From: Pezizomycotina sp. ARF18
Lineage: Eukaryota; Ascomycota
NCBI GenBank assembly: GCA_002224055.1
Contig: AZLU01000021.1
Location: 266,955-330,954, forward strand
Reading direction: 5' to 3'
Length of the DNA: 64,000 nt
The position numbers and the translations under genes were made by a program. The notes beneath the pieces are model-generated. The model ran no database searches. It saw nothing but the letters and a program-made list of their open reading frames with translations, and was not told the DNA's origin. Shown here in pieces: positions 11,936 through 23,591 of this stretch; position 1 is the first letter of the stretch, and each line of letters opens with the position of its first letter.

Positions 11936-14683
11936 CTACACACTACACATGTCATTTGTGTTATCCACAATAAAAACTAACATGATTATAAAGGCGAATT
12001 TAATGCACCAAAGGGCGATGTAGTAGATGGGAACCAGCAACATAAAACAGCTATCCACGAAATTTTAGTATGCATCTTGACTTCTTATTGAGTACTGTAT
12101 GGGTTCATAACATATTTACCTGAACGTGATCCGTAAGTGCTTTGCCAGAGGAATGCTTACCGACGGATCCACAAATAATGATGCCCGTGAACCTAAAATA
12201 GCAACGTTAGCTTGGAAATAAAGAGGCGGTTTCTAGCAGAAGTAGTGGGTCCAAAATACCTAATGTTAGGATTGTCCCAAGCACCTATGCATCATCGAAG
12301 TTAATGTATTGGATGATTGTGATTAACTTTGGTATTATTTCATTTTCTGAGGGATGATACTAAGGCCCAGTTGGTAGTATTGGATATTGTAACGTAATAA
12401 ATAGAATCCAGGCTACAAAAATTAGCAGGTCCGAGCTCGACAGATGAAAGAGTTTCCACCACCTCACGTACTAGATGACAAATAGACTCTGAGGTATATA
12501 CTCCAGCGCTACGGAAAGATTGTTTCGATACTTACCATCCTCAGTCCGACAAAAATGGACGATATGAAAACACATATCCATTCTACTCGTTATCCGGCCG
12601 CCGCGGAAAGATGACCCATTTGCTCTTTATTAATATTTCTATATCGTACTTGGGTGTTGAAGTACGTTTGCCGGTATTTCCTGAAAATAATAATGTAAGG
12701 ATCGATAAGAATTTCTGGTTTTTAAAAGTTCTAGCTTCGAGAAGAATGATATTGGAATGAAGGGTGCCCTTGCAATATCTTTACATAAGATTTTATAACT
12801 CCGCAATAACCAAAGAACACCAAGGAACCGGAAATCCCTCTATATTTAATATGACCAACGCACCGAGTACGCATGAAGAGGAATCGCCAATCGTTATGTG
12901 ACAGACATTTCTCCTTGCCGATACGCGGTTGGAACCAGGGGCATTTTTCCGAGGCCATAGATAGGTCTTCTGAACTTCGAAAAGAGAAAGTGCGAGGATA
13001 CGAGTGGGGGGACCTACAAAGTTTACTGTCCTTACTGCCCTAAGAGGATAATAATAACAGCGGGGAAATGAACCAGAAATTTCTTTACCGTTCATGAAAG
13101 ATGAAGCGATTCGAGACATGTATGATGTATCCCCCTAGTCAAGGCCGTCGGGGAAGTTGGATATGTTTCTTCACTCCCTCCCAATTTCAATGTTCAAACC
13201 CTCATTAGAGTTTCTAGAGCAAGCCCTTGACGTGGTGCTCGAGGTTCCCCAGCGACTCGGCCTTATTACCGCGCCGAATAGGCGAAAATGGCTTGCAGCC
13301 ACGTAAGATGATGGCTTTGCTCGAGGAGGACTAGGAGTTCAAGGTCACGCACACACGACGGCGATAACTCGATAATGAGATGAGGCTTGTGTACCTATCG
13401 TGCATATTGTAGGTTTCTCCCACGAATCTCCAATTTGGTGTCCCAGAAAGCGAATATTAATTTGATAGCAGTTGCGGCGACACAGACTAAATAACATGAA
13501 TGTACTCCGTGTCCCACACGGTCTGAAGCAATACTTGCTGCTTGAAAATATTAGAGATGAAATATCAAGGGTATCACCGTAAAGTATTAGACATGCATGA
13601 GCCAGTTCAAGTGCCTGCTTTTCTGGAAACCATGATATCAGTCGTCTTCTTTCCTCTCATTAGAGCTATCAAGTTATGTAGAAATCATACATATAGATAC
13701 GCTTATGCTGCAAACTTCATTTACTTATGGGACCGGTTAATGGATCAAATTCAAGACTGACCTCTATCCTCGGTTGCATGTTCCAGAAGAATTATAGTAA
13801 CCTTTCTCTGTGCGGAAGAGCCTGGTGACCCGCACTTAACCTGAAACCCTCATCGAAGAGGGAAATTAAAAAGCGCAAATAGGCCTGAAGGTCCCAGCGC
13901 ACGATAAGATCAAGTTAATGTCTAGACCGGCCTAACGGAAAATTATATACTATCTAAAATTTGAAGCAACTCCTGGGAGAATTTCAAGGTAGGCGCCGGT
14001 ATCCCGAGATAGGATTTCCAGCAGCATTGACGCTTGAGCGAGCGCGGTGGCCAATGGTTTGATGACCGGAAAATCTTAGAGACATCGGTGACGTTTTGGC
14101 ATTTTAACCGACTAATTGATCAAGATCCCTTCCGGAAGCAAAGCCGTTGAGAGTGGAGACGTGTGGTGTTTATCTGCGAGCATTGTCCTCTTGACTTATC
14201 AAGATTCTTAATATAAAACGAACCGGCCTATATAAATCAATTAGGAGTCCGAGAGATAAGAGTGTACTCGGGCTTCAAGTTTAATTAAATGGCAATAACA
14301 ACTCCATGCTCATGATGAGCACTGGATAAAAGTCTTCCGGGGGCTTCTATCGAGCTTATTATATCGCGTTAGGACTCGGAAAGTCGTTTGTGATGAGCTC
14401 GCGGAGTCAAGGTATCGATCGGATTTTTAATATTGGCAAGATCGCTAAGATCTCATCATATGAAATAATAGGAGCCTTTTACGGCCCTTGCTCTTGTTAT
14501 TGGGTTATAATTTGGCATGAATCACTCACTAACTACCGTCAAAGTTCTAATACATGCATGATACCCAAAGATTCCGGTATCACGTGTGCGGCTGTGAAAT
14601 TTGCCCGGATGCAAGCCTTCCGTTTTGATCATCGAGCATGACTTGAAATTCATCCCTGGCAACCTGAACGTCGTGGTGCTCAC
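11936..14683. other. Long gene-poor interval
   Basis: No family recognised in about 2.7 kb. ORFs 12793-13119 (-), 13542-13760 (+) and 14390-14641 (+) look like chance or eroded sequence. Upstream exons of the minus-strand rhodopsin-like gene could lie in the left part, but I found no GDD-type first-helix segment. The right end precedes the Rho-domain gene, whose first exon may start further upstream than I place it. Confidence 0.45.
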
Positions 14684-17525
14684 TTGCAACCCTCTAACGT
14701 AGCATTGCAAGAATCCAATCGCGATGTCATCTTCCTCATCAGGATCGACACCGACGACGAACGCGACTACTATGATTTTCTCTTCGCGAAAGCGCAGAAG
14801 AAAGCCAGCTCCGAAGACTATATAGGGTCTGAAAAGATCCTCCGACAACTGATCAAGAAAGAGAAAGTTAACAGATGCGCCTATCTACAGCCTGGCACGA
14901 CCGTCACTATACACGACGAGTCTTCTCGTCGAGGTGCTCAGACAGCAAGGGAAGCTCACTGTAGGCCTAGAACTATGCGAGACTTCGATAGCGGAGATTG
15001 AGGAGGTTCTTGTGTCGATAATGTACTTGGTTCAATGTTAAAACAGGAGAGGGATGACCTAAACGAGGCAATACGGAGAAGCGGGGAAAACAACACGGGC
15101 GTTAGTGCTATCACGGAGGATGATGCCAGGGTAGAGGCTATAACGCAGACCGAAAGTGTCGCTGTTACACAAGTAGAAAACGCCGCGATCGAAAACCTGT
15201 CCACGTCTTCAATGCCGTTAAGGTCGCAAGCCACAGAAACAGAAGCTCTGGGTGGATCGCCAAGCGAGCGACCGTATTACGAGACCATGGCGGTAGAAGC
15301 TCCGCCGCATTTGAGGGAGACCATGGAGACTATGGCCCCATCGGAACCAAACCAGGCCGTTAATGTGACCGAGACAGTAGCATTAGAAAGAAGTAGTAGT
15401 ATCAGTGAGACCACTGCCGTAGAACTGAAACCCCAACCCTCAAGGTGGAGACGATGTCGCTGCCTGATACCCCTGTTGCTCCAAAACATACAGTCGAAGA
15501 CGAAGCTCCAGACGCCAATTTATTGTCGCCAATTGGCCTCGAGAACCCCGTGTCAAGATCTCAGAGCATATTTCGAAAGAAAAATGAAGAGCGTAAACTT
15601 GGCCAAAAAGGACCCCTATAATTTGTCAGAATACCAGGGCTTAGTATGGCCGCCTACGATGAACAAAACGCTTTGAGCATCCTACTTGTTGGCGAGAGGG
15701 GTTGTGGCAAAACAATGCTGCGACGGTGAGTCGCCCTTTCCCTGTACTTGGCTTGATCAATCACGTCTTTCAGTATTAACGCAATAAATACTATCGGTAG
15801 GCGGCTGCTGCGGACTTATAGACCCGATGACGAGGTGACTGGAGATTTCCGAGATAAGAAGAGGCATGCTTGAGCATGTGCTTACATCGCTTTCCATAGT
15901 ACTCACCAACGCTACCGGAGCACTCCATCCACGCAGGGCGACTTTACGACAACAATGTGTATCCCAGCGTCAAAATCATGGAGGTGTCGGATCTCGGTGA
16001 ATATCTCAACGACGCTCCAGATTCCAGCAGCGGGACAAGTCCAAAGCGTAGATTGGATTCTGAACAAATGCTCAGGCGGTTGGCGTTAACGCAAACCGAT
16101 GTTACCTGCATCTGTTTCGACACCAGTGATATGCGAAGCCGCATAATGCCGAGACGAAGGTATGTTACTACTTTTGTAGTTACATTGTTATGGCTACGGA
16201 GAAGCGTCCAGATTCTGATTGAAATATGCAGTGGTATCCCAAATCCAACGCTTGCACCAATCGTCCGGCATAAAAGCTCGTCCAAACCATCTGATGGTAG
16301 TGGCATGCCGAAGAGATGAAGGAGAAAATCAGAGTGATTATCTTGTATGAGCTATACTTCCGATGAAAAATTACGAATATACCTTTGAATGCCGGGCTGC
16401 GAGTCTCCGTGCACTATACTGATTACATCGGCGCTTAGACTAGCATGGGAGCAATGACAGCCAGATACATGAACGCAGAATATTTTGAAGTGCCGACGGC
16501 GAATTTGAACGATAACCCCGGTAGTATCGTTGAGCTATCGAAGGCACTGGGTCAGCTAGCCTCACAGCCTCCTGCTGAGGTGAAGCTTCGACAGGCAACC
16601 AAGGTTCTCTTTATCGGTGATTGGCGTTGTGGAGTGTCATACTTGGTCAAGTAAGTGCAGACACTCCTCCCAAGTCTCCATCGTCTCAAGTATATCGTCT
16701 TCAGTCCTTTCATTAATAAAACTTGATGCTTTTGCAGGTCTCTGAACGGAATCCCGTGGAAGCCACCGGTGGTAGGAAAGCATATTCCTCTGCTAAACTA
16801 ACGCGACTAACAATCGTTTACAGCGAGACAGCGATCGTGACCCTATATACGAGCAATTTGAGCTCACTCATCGCTCGTCCAACGGTGAATATTTCCGGTT
16901 CGACATGTGGGACTTGTTAGGAGACGACAGTTACGACAGGGTGCGCCTAGTGACGTATCCCGGCACTAAAATCATTTGCTTGTGTTTCGACATCGGGAAC
17001 CCCGATAGCTTGGACAATGTGGAGCATAGGGTACGTATCCTCTTGTCTTCCCTTCGTAGAATATCTAATTATTCTTTTTTCTTCTAATGTACGCGGGATG
17101 AGATATTGATGTTTGGGCCCGACGAATAGTGGCTACCTATATTCAAGCATTATCTGCCGGGGACACCGTTCATCATGGTAGGATTGCAAAAGACAGGCGG
17201 ACGGACGAAAAAACCATAAAAGAGTTATCGAGCTGGAAGGCCCATCCTGTAACACCGGAAGAGGTATTTCAAGCCCTCATATTTCTCTAATTACTCGTAA
17301 TGTCACTGACTGGGGTTAAACGTAGGGGAAGAAATGGCTCGAAGGATCGGAGCGGCTAAGTATGTCGAGACCTCAATATACCTGGGCGAGGGACTCTTCG
17401 AGGTGAAAGAAGCGCTCGTGGATGTAATCAAGTCGTTGCCTCCCCGAAGGAAACACCCGTACGCAAGTCTTTCACAGGCAGTGTTAGAGACATCTTCAAG
17501 AGAAGAACTGCGTCAACTGATCTGA
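14684..17525 (+). CDS. TPR-like protein with two tandem degenerate Rho-type GTPase domains
   Basis: About nine exons. The N-terminus has helical TPR-like segments (EDYIGSEKILRQLIKK; SLLVEVLRQQGKLTVGLELC), then a Thr/Ser/Glu-rich linker. GTPase domain 1: P-loop LLVGERGCGKTML ending at intron 15726-15773; intron 15835-15899 joins PDDE to YSPTLPE, matching the Rho switch I YVPT. TQTDVTCICFDTSD is the next strand; the DTAGQ position is EVSDLGE. After introns 16160-16231 and 16345-16438 comes MGAMTARYMNAEYFEVPTAN, the end of a Rho fold. Domain 2: P-loop FIGDWRCGVSYLV has Val where the essential Lys should be; FDMWDLLGDDSYDRVRLVTY replaces DTAGQEDYDRLRPLSY; then IICLCFDIGNPDSLDNVEH, PGTPFIMVGLQK and IGAAKYVETSIYLGEGLFEV. 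Ends LRQLI with no CaaX box. Shifts near 15450, 15630, 16277, 17188 and the 17326 junction. The start is uncertain. Confidence 0.75.
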
Positions 17526-17901
17526 GGTCTTAGGCATTTGAGGAGTGCAATAACAAATTGTGTCCATGACAATGTTAGTCCATTTAGGTTCTTGTGGGAG
17601 TCGATTATTCTTCACCCTAATTTGTGTGGAATAGTTTCCAAGCCAGCATGTCCTACAGCTAATAATATGATTGAAGATATTGATTGTTCTATTATTAAAG
17701 CTTCTTTGGTAAAACTAAATATCTTGGGGGGGGGGGGGGGGGGTTATAATCTAACGTCACAGGGAAAGTAGCGGGAAGGGGAAGGAAAAGGGGAAGGGTA
17801 ACTAGTAATACATGTATCTAGGGATGAAGACTACTAAAAGTACGAGATAGTGAAGCATAGACCCTGTCGCAAGGTGGGCTTAAATCTCTATACTCCCATC
17901 T
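17526..17901. other. Convergent intergenic region with G-run
   Basis: Lies between the 3' ends of two convergent genes. Apart from an uninterrupted run of 18 G at 17726-17743 I see no feature. Confidence 0.7.
17726..17743. repeat. Homopolymer run of 18 G
   Basis: Eighteen consecutive G residues followed by TTATAATC. Such a run is rare in a genome of this composition, can form a G-quadruplex, and is a place where assembly length is unreliable. Confidence 0.95.
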
Positions 17902-19587
17902 TTAATGCTTAGCGACACCACCGATGTTGAAGGGTTTAAGGAACTGAGAAATGTTAAAGTTGGGATCGTTGCTAGAGATGGAAGAAGCACAGTTCAATCC
18001 CGAAGCATCGCAGCCCCCAGAAACCTGGGTGCCGGGTTCGATGGACCAACGCTGGTGTTCGCAGTGACACCGGAGGAAGCTGCCTGGTTTGCGGTCTGAT
18101 CGGAGGCTGGGTTGGAGTTCTGGCGAGCGGTTTGTTCGATAGATTGGCTACCGGTATTGGAAGCCTCAGTGTCTGTGGACCCACTTTCTTGCCCGTTTAC
18201 GCAGCCGTTTTCCGGATGGCATTTGGTAGGAGGGCAACTGGCTGGCCGAAGATATTTAAAGCTGGCTGTTCGCTAGCAGGTTGTTGATCGGCGGTGGCCC
18301 TGGCGGGTGTGCTAGCGCTATTGCTAGCAGCTTGCTGAGGCTCCTGAGCCTGAACAGGTTGAGCCTGCTGAGCCTGCTGAGCCTGAACAGGCAGTGCACC
18401 AGGGAAATTGCCACCGAGAGCCTGGCTTATTGCTGCCCCAACGTCAAAGTTCGGATCGTTGCTGGAAGTGGCGGAGGCGAAATTTCCCTGGCCGTCGCTT
18501 TGTGAGACAGTCTGCGTACCAGTAGTGTCAGGACCGACGTTGGCGGACGCTGCGACATCCCTCTTGAAGTTGAGTGGGATTCCCAAAGCTTGGATTTGAT
18601 CCCTAATGTCTTGAGGGAGGTCGAAGCGGGGCGCAGGGTGCCGTCTGTGCTGGAGAAAGACGAAGAGCAACTGTTTTCATCGCATTGGGAGTCGCTCTCG
18701 TGGCCGGGGGTAGGCCCCGTAGAGCTCGAAAAGGATGAGACATCTCGCTTGAAGCCGGGGACATGTTCGTTATGAAGTTGCTGCCTTACCGAAGTCGGAA
18801 TATTGGCGGTAGGGATGTTGAAGTTCGGAATATTGATCTTCGGGATGTTGACCGGTGCGCCGCCACCACGCTACTGCTGGAGAAAGATGAAGCGGAATTT
18901 CCCTTGCCGTCACGCTGGGAGTTGCTGACGGTTCTGCCGTTGCTGAAGCTTGTGGAGGAGACAGCCCTCTTGTTCAAGTTAACACCCTGAATTTTGGTAA
19001 TACCCAGCGCTCTGAGCGTATCCTTTACGTTTTCAGGGAGCTCCACGGCGGAATATTGATGTTCGGGATGGTAGGCTGCGGGATATTCGGCCGAGGGTAT
19101 TCTTCCGAGAGGTATTCTTCTGAGAAGCCTGAGCAGGAGCGCCACCGCCACTGCTGCTAGAGAAAGATGAAGCGAAGTTCCCATTGGCGTCACGCTGCGA
19201 GTTGCTTACAGTACCACCGTTGCTAAAGCTAGTGGAAGATACGGCCCTCTTGTTCAAGTTTACACCCTGGATATTGGTGATACCCAGCGCTCTCAGTGTA
19301 TTCTTGACACTCTGCGGGAGGTCCACTGGAGGAATATTAATGTTCGGGATGCTGGGTCGAGGGTTATTCTTCTGAGAGGCCCTAGCAGGAGCACTACTGC
19401 CGCTGCTGCTAGCGAACGAAGAAGCTAAATTCCCATTGCCGTCGCGCTGGCTGTTGCTGACAGTTCCTCCGTTGATAACACTGGAAGATGAAACGTGCCT
19501 CTTCTCCAAAGCGTCTTGAGGAACAGGAACAGCAATGGCGACGCCGGCAATGAGTGCGACGGTAGCAACAGTAGAAGCACCCTTCAT
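17902..19587 (-). CDS. Secreted repeat protein with five Lys-Arg (Kex2-type) sites
   Basis: Signal peptide MKGASTVATVALIAGVAIA, then VPVPQDALEKR. The protein is built of repeats, each opening with a dibasic site followed by a Ser-rich block: EKRHVSS (19503), NKRAVSS (19251), NKRAVSS (18971), FKRDVSS (18750), FKRDVAA (18565). Repeats carry TVSNSQRDGNGN-like and LPQSVKNTLRALGIT-like segments. The last has a Gln-rich run (AQQAQQAQPVQAQEPQQ) and then two cysteine-containing blocks (CHPENGCVNG; GGCDASGLNCASS). It ends FNIGGVAKH at 17902. The frame shifts about five times, but repeat homology carries across each break. KR sites at repeat borders suggest Kex2 processing in the Golgi into several peptides; that is inference. 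I do not recognise a named family. A Ser/Thr-rich wall protein is the alternative. Confidence 0.7.
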
Positions 19588-21309
19588 TTTAATAGATAGT
19601 ATTTGAATTTGGATAATGGAAAAATAGGGAAATTAGAAAAGAGTGAGAAAGAATGCACGGCTAGCGTATTACTGTAAAAGCTTTCTGTCAAAGAAAAGAC
19701 TATGAGAAGGCAATATCGTGAGAGATGAATGGTTTTAATCAGCGTATCGTTTAGAGAAGGGAAACTTTCGAAAAGCACAGCTTATTCAAGAAAGTAAGTG
19801 GAAAGAATGGAAGATTGGTCGTAAAAGAGGAAGATTGTTGAAATGGTTGTTTGATGATGATGAGATTTCGATTCCAGAGGAGCGACGATGAGGTGTATTT
19901 ATAACCAAGCGGGCAACGCTTTCTGCGATCATGAAGTCTTTCAATGTCAGTATAGGAAGACTGTTTGCTGCATGAGATAACCCGTCCTTCATACATGATG
20001 TACGACGCGATTGAATGTCGGCAGTCGGCGCCCGAATATTCTAAACGTCGGCTCGTGTGCTGCTTGCATGAGCATACGCACGCGAATAAAAGTGTTCTCG
20101 TAGGTCTGCATGGACGTGGCTACGAGAAGTAGAATGTTTCTGGAAGAATGGGAAACAAACATTAATTTCGCGGTCCAAGGCAAGAGAGACATGGCCCCAC
20201 TTACCCTGTATCTAATTGTCTCTTCAAACGCGAAGCATCGACGGGCGCAAACACACATCCATAGCCATATAGGGTCATGAAACGGAAAGAAAAGGCGATT
20301 AGGCGAGTTCCCAAGTGAGACAGAACGGTTGCATAAAGGTGTCATATCAATCCGTAACGAGAGACCCGCTTTGCAGGGGAAAAAGGCGAGGACAGCGGTC
20401 ATGGAACCATGGCTTGACTGAGACACCCTGGCGATCGCTTCGTCCCAAGCGAGAGGTTGATTGAATTCCTAACATACTTCGTTTCTTGATAGTCTGTCCT
20501 GCCTGACTATGATTTCCTCATGCTCAAGGGGAGAATTTTCCCCAATGTTGTCTCCGTAATTTCCCCGTATGGGAGTCGTTTGGAGGAAAAATATTAATGT
20601 GCAAACTTTGAACTGTCTCAGCCTTATCAATCAACGACGGTTGAAAATCACCTTGGCGAGACAGGTCAATCTTGGACCAAATAGTGAAATGGCATGAGAT
20701 CGCGAAAGAGGGGTCATATTTATGACTGAAGCTGGCCTTGCTTAGAGAATAGATGTCAACCCGAAGGCTAGCAATCAAGTGAAGGATCGAGACATCGCGA
20801 CTATAGGCCTTGCAATTTGAGCAATGAAGGGTGCTCATCTGATATTAAACGATGCTCACAAACTCCGGCAACCTCGAAACATCGAGAGAATCAAAAAAGG
20901 GTTTAAAAAAATCACTGGATATTGGGCATGACCAGCTCGGTCGCATAACTTGAAGGCAATTGGCTGGGATACAAAAGTCCGTCGTTGAACATAGGCGTTT
21001 TTGTGTTAAATGCCACCTCCAATTACCAACCTAGGATAGGAAGCAATCTCGATGATCGAGACATCATCATGAAAAAAATTCGAAACCTCTCGGGCATGAG
21101 ACACGAAGCTTTTAGAAACAAATTTTGAATATCTCCCATAAGGACCCCAAGTCCTGAACTTTCCCGAGAAGAATGAAAAGAATTTCCTGAGGGCATCTGG
21201 GAAAGACAAATATTAGCGTAAAGTTCTCAGCCTATGCTTTCAGATTGGGTATTTATGCAGTATATATCTTGTTCGTGCACTAATTCAGTGTAAGTTTGAG
21301 TAAGCATTC
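19588..21309. other. Intergenic region
   Basis: The first 400 bases are the promoter side of the secreted repeat protein. The minus-strand ORF 19989-20426 (145 codons) has no recognisable motif or splice structure and may be chance. Nothing else I can support. Confidence 0.5.
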
Positions 21310-23168
21310 TCAGTGGTGCTTCAGTAACAAAGCCTGCGTCTGCTCCGCATTCGCCTTGAGCGCGATGTCATACGCGGATTCTCCATTCACAGTAAGGGCA
21401 TTGGGGTCAGCGCCCCACCTCAAAAGGATCATGCATGTCGTGACGTGATCTTCCCAGTAGCACCCATCGTGAAGCGGCGTATGCCCGTGTTTGCGGTCGC
21501 ATTAACATCCGCCCCATACTCCAGGAGGAGTCGGATGGTCATGCACGCCCCCAGCACTTTCCGTATCTGCGAAGGGCCGATGATTATACGAAGGGCTGTT
21601 CTACTGGTCCTCATCCTGTCTGACCGTCGGGTCGTGCTAAGCATAAGGAGGACGTGAACGATGTGGCCGTTGAATCTTCGACAAGCGTGTATCAGAGGTG
21701 TTCTTCCTTTGTATTTGTCGCTCAGTTTTGCTTTGTCGCCTAAAGCTCAGGCCATGTTCTTTTTATTAGCACTGTTACGGAAAGCTACAATTGAGCATCG
21801 TCAGGATTTCTTTAAGTACTCACGTCCATAGACAAAAAATATCAGCTTGTCAAGCAAGCCAATTTGCCCCGGGGTTGAGCCAGACGGCCAATACGGGACG
21901 TTAGCCTCCGTTACCCGCATACTCTTCAGTGATGCGGCTAATGTGAATACCACACTTCTCAAGCAAGGAAATTTACTTTCGTTCTGGAGAACTGGGTGAT
22001 GTCGACTGGTGTTTTGAGAAGGGCTTCCACATCGGACGCAGTGAGATCTTTGGATAATGCCAATGGGGGGTGCTCATTGTCTCCTGGATACGGAACCTTG
22101 AACATATTAGTATCTGACGGGTCGTACTCGTCGGAAAATCATCCACGGACAATCATCGTTTTAATAAAAGGCCTGTCGGCCAAATTCGGCCCTTTCACTT
22201 TCCAACGGCATCGGAAATAGTAGATTTAGCCACGTCCTTTGCACCTTGTCAAGATTGTACCACGAGGGTGGTTTGTAAGTTTCGGGCAATACGGATCTGT
22301 AAAACTTTGCCGAGGTCGATTCGCCTGGTTCGTGGTCCATGATGAAAGCCATCAGATAGGCAAGGTCGTTTGCAAATTGTCCCGGTTCTTTCAGCTTTCG
22401 TCTCCTCTTCAATACCTTCGCACAACTAGATTTGGCACTGTCCAGGTTACCCAAGTGGTACTAGATGATGGATTCCAATTACAGAATGAAGTGTTGCATT
22501 TCGACGGGGCAAGTATTGATATTCTCGGAGAGCAGAGCAAGAGATTCCATCACCTCTCGGAATTTGCCCTGTGCTGCTTGGCTCTGAGAAACCGCAACAG
22601 CCCAGTATACTGGACCCTGCGTATCTCTCAGAGCAGAGGCTTTGGGATCCAGAGGGAAATTGAGTGCCGGCAATTTCGGCAGCAATTCGCGAGCCCGTCG
22701 CTCTGTCTCCTGCCAATTCTTCGCTAGGTATGCATTATATGCTTTGTCGATATGGAAGTCCAGTAGCCGTTGTTCTAGATCGGCGTCGACGGATTCGTCA
22801 TCGCTATCATCGTCTATACCTGGCAGTTTGCTCTTCAGCCTTAACGTCTCCGTTGAAAACCCTTGTTTTGTACCTGTGTCCTTTGCCGCCATTTCAAATC
22901 GCTGAGACCCGGGTGTTACCGTCGATTTGGTGGCCGGCGTCTCCTGATCGCGCCGCGAAAGAGGCTTCTTGGAATTCGCTTCGGTCGTTTCCAGCATGCC
23001 TTCAGACCGCGCCGCCGGCTCCGTCGATTCTGTGAAAGCTGCTTTTGGCATTGATTCGTGGCACCTGACATCACGGGCATCGACCGTTTCGTGGCCACCC
23101 TCCATTATGGCAGGCATACGCGGGTTCCAGCACCGCTTCCGTACCCGCGCTGGCCTCGCGGCTGCCAA
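21310..23168 (-). CDS. TPR-like and ankyrin-repeat protein (frameshifted)
   Basis: Probable cytosolic scaffold or interaction protein. From ATG 23168 (or 23108) there is a charged, disordered N-terminus, then helical TPR-like segments: AYNAYLAKNWQETERRAREL, VYWAVAVSQSQAAQGKFREV and YHLGNLDSAKSSCAKVLKRR. After a shift comes DLTASDVEALLKTPVD. A short intron starting GTGAGT near 21827 precedes the ankyrin part. Two repeats are clear: KGRTPLIHACRRFNGHIVHV and TGxTPLHDGCYWEDHV, with GADVNA and GADPNA at the repeat turns. It ends QTQALLLKHH at 21310. Shifts occur near 22480, 22160, 21960, 21650 and 21483; the last turns the consensus ankyrin GHTPLH into GIRRFT, as expected from one lost C. The TPR-like half resembles the start of the Rho-domain gene at 14684. 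Confidence 0.7.
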
Positions 23169-23591
23169 GTTGTTTGTCCGGCGATATACGCCTCAGGCTG
23201 AGGCTAATGCTTTAAACGCAGCAGAAAGAGGCCGGTACCTGGTTCGTCAGATCGATATGATCGAGCTGTGCCTGGTAAATAGATATTAAGGACGGAGTGA
23301 AGCATATCGGAGAAGTTTGAATTGCAGGAGGTCCAGCCTTGATTCGTCTCTTCCTCTCTTCTCGGCGGCTAGATGTACAGACGGATTACATAAGCACATA
23401 CTTTTTTTTTGTTTTTTTTTTTGGTGGTAATGGAGCGGAGCTCATTAATTTACGACGGTTCACACTCGTTTCAAGCACTCCTTCAAACACCAAAACACCA
23501 AAAACATCAAAGAACCTAACATCACGACATTTCGGCACTTCGGAACTATCGTTTCAATTCGAGTCAAGCATGGAGAAACAATTTTACTACA
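23169..23591. other. Intergenic region between two minus-strand genes
   Basis: Promoter side of the ankyrin gene and 3' flank of the AAA ATPase gene. It contains two T-runs at 23403-23421. No gene seen. Confidence 0.6.

Noticed and set aside
17902-19587. Dikaritin-type RiPP cluster (ustiloxin-like)
   Set aside because: KR repeats fit, but no DUF3328 protein, tyrosinase or other modifying enzyme is seen within the window, and the repeats are too long and variable for the usual short cores.
19989-20426. Minus-strand ORF of 145 codons
   Set aside because: No signal peptide, no family resemblance, no intron signals; not distinguishable from chance.
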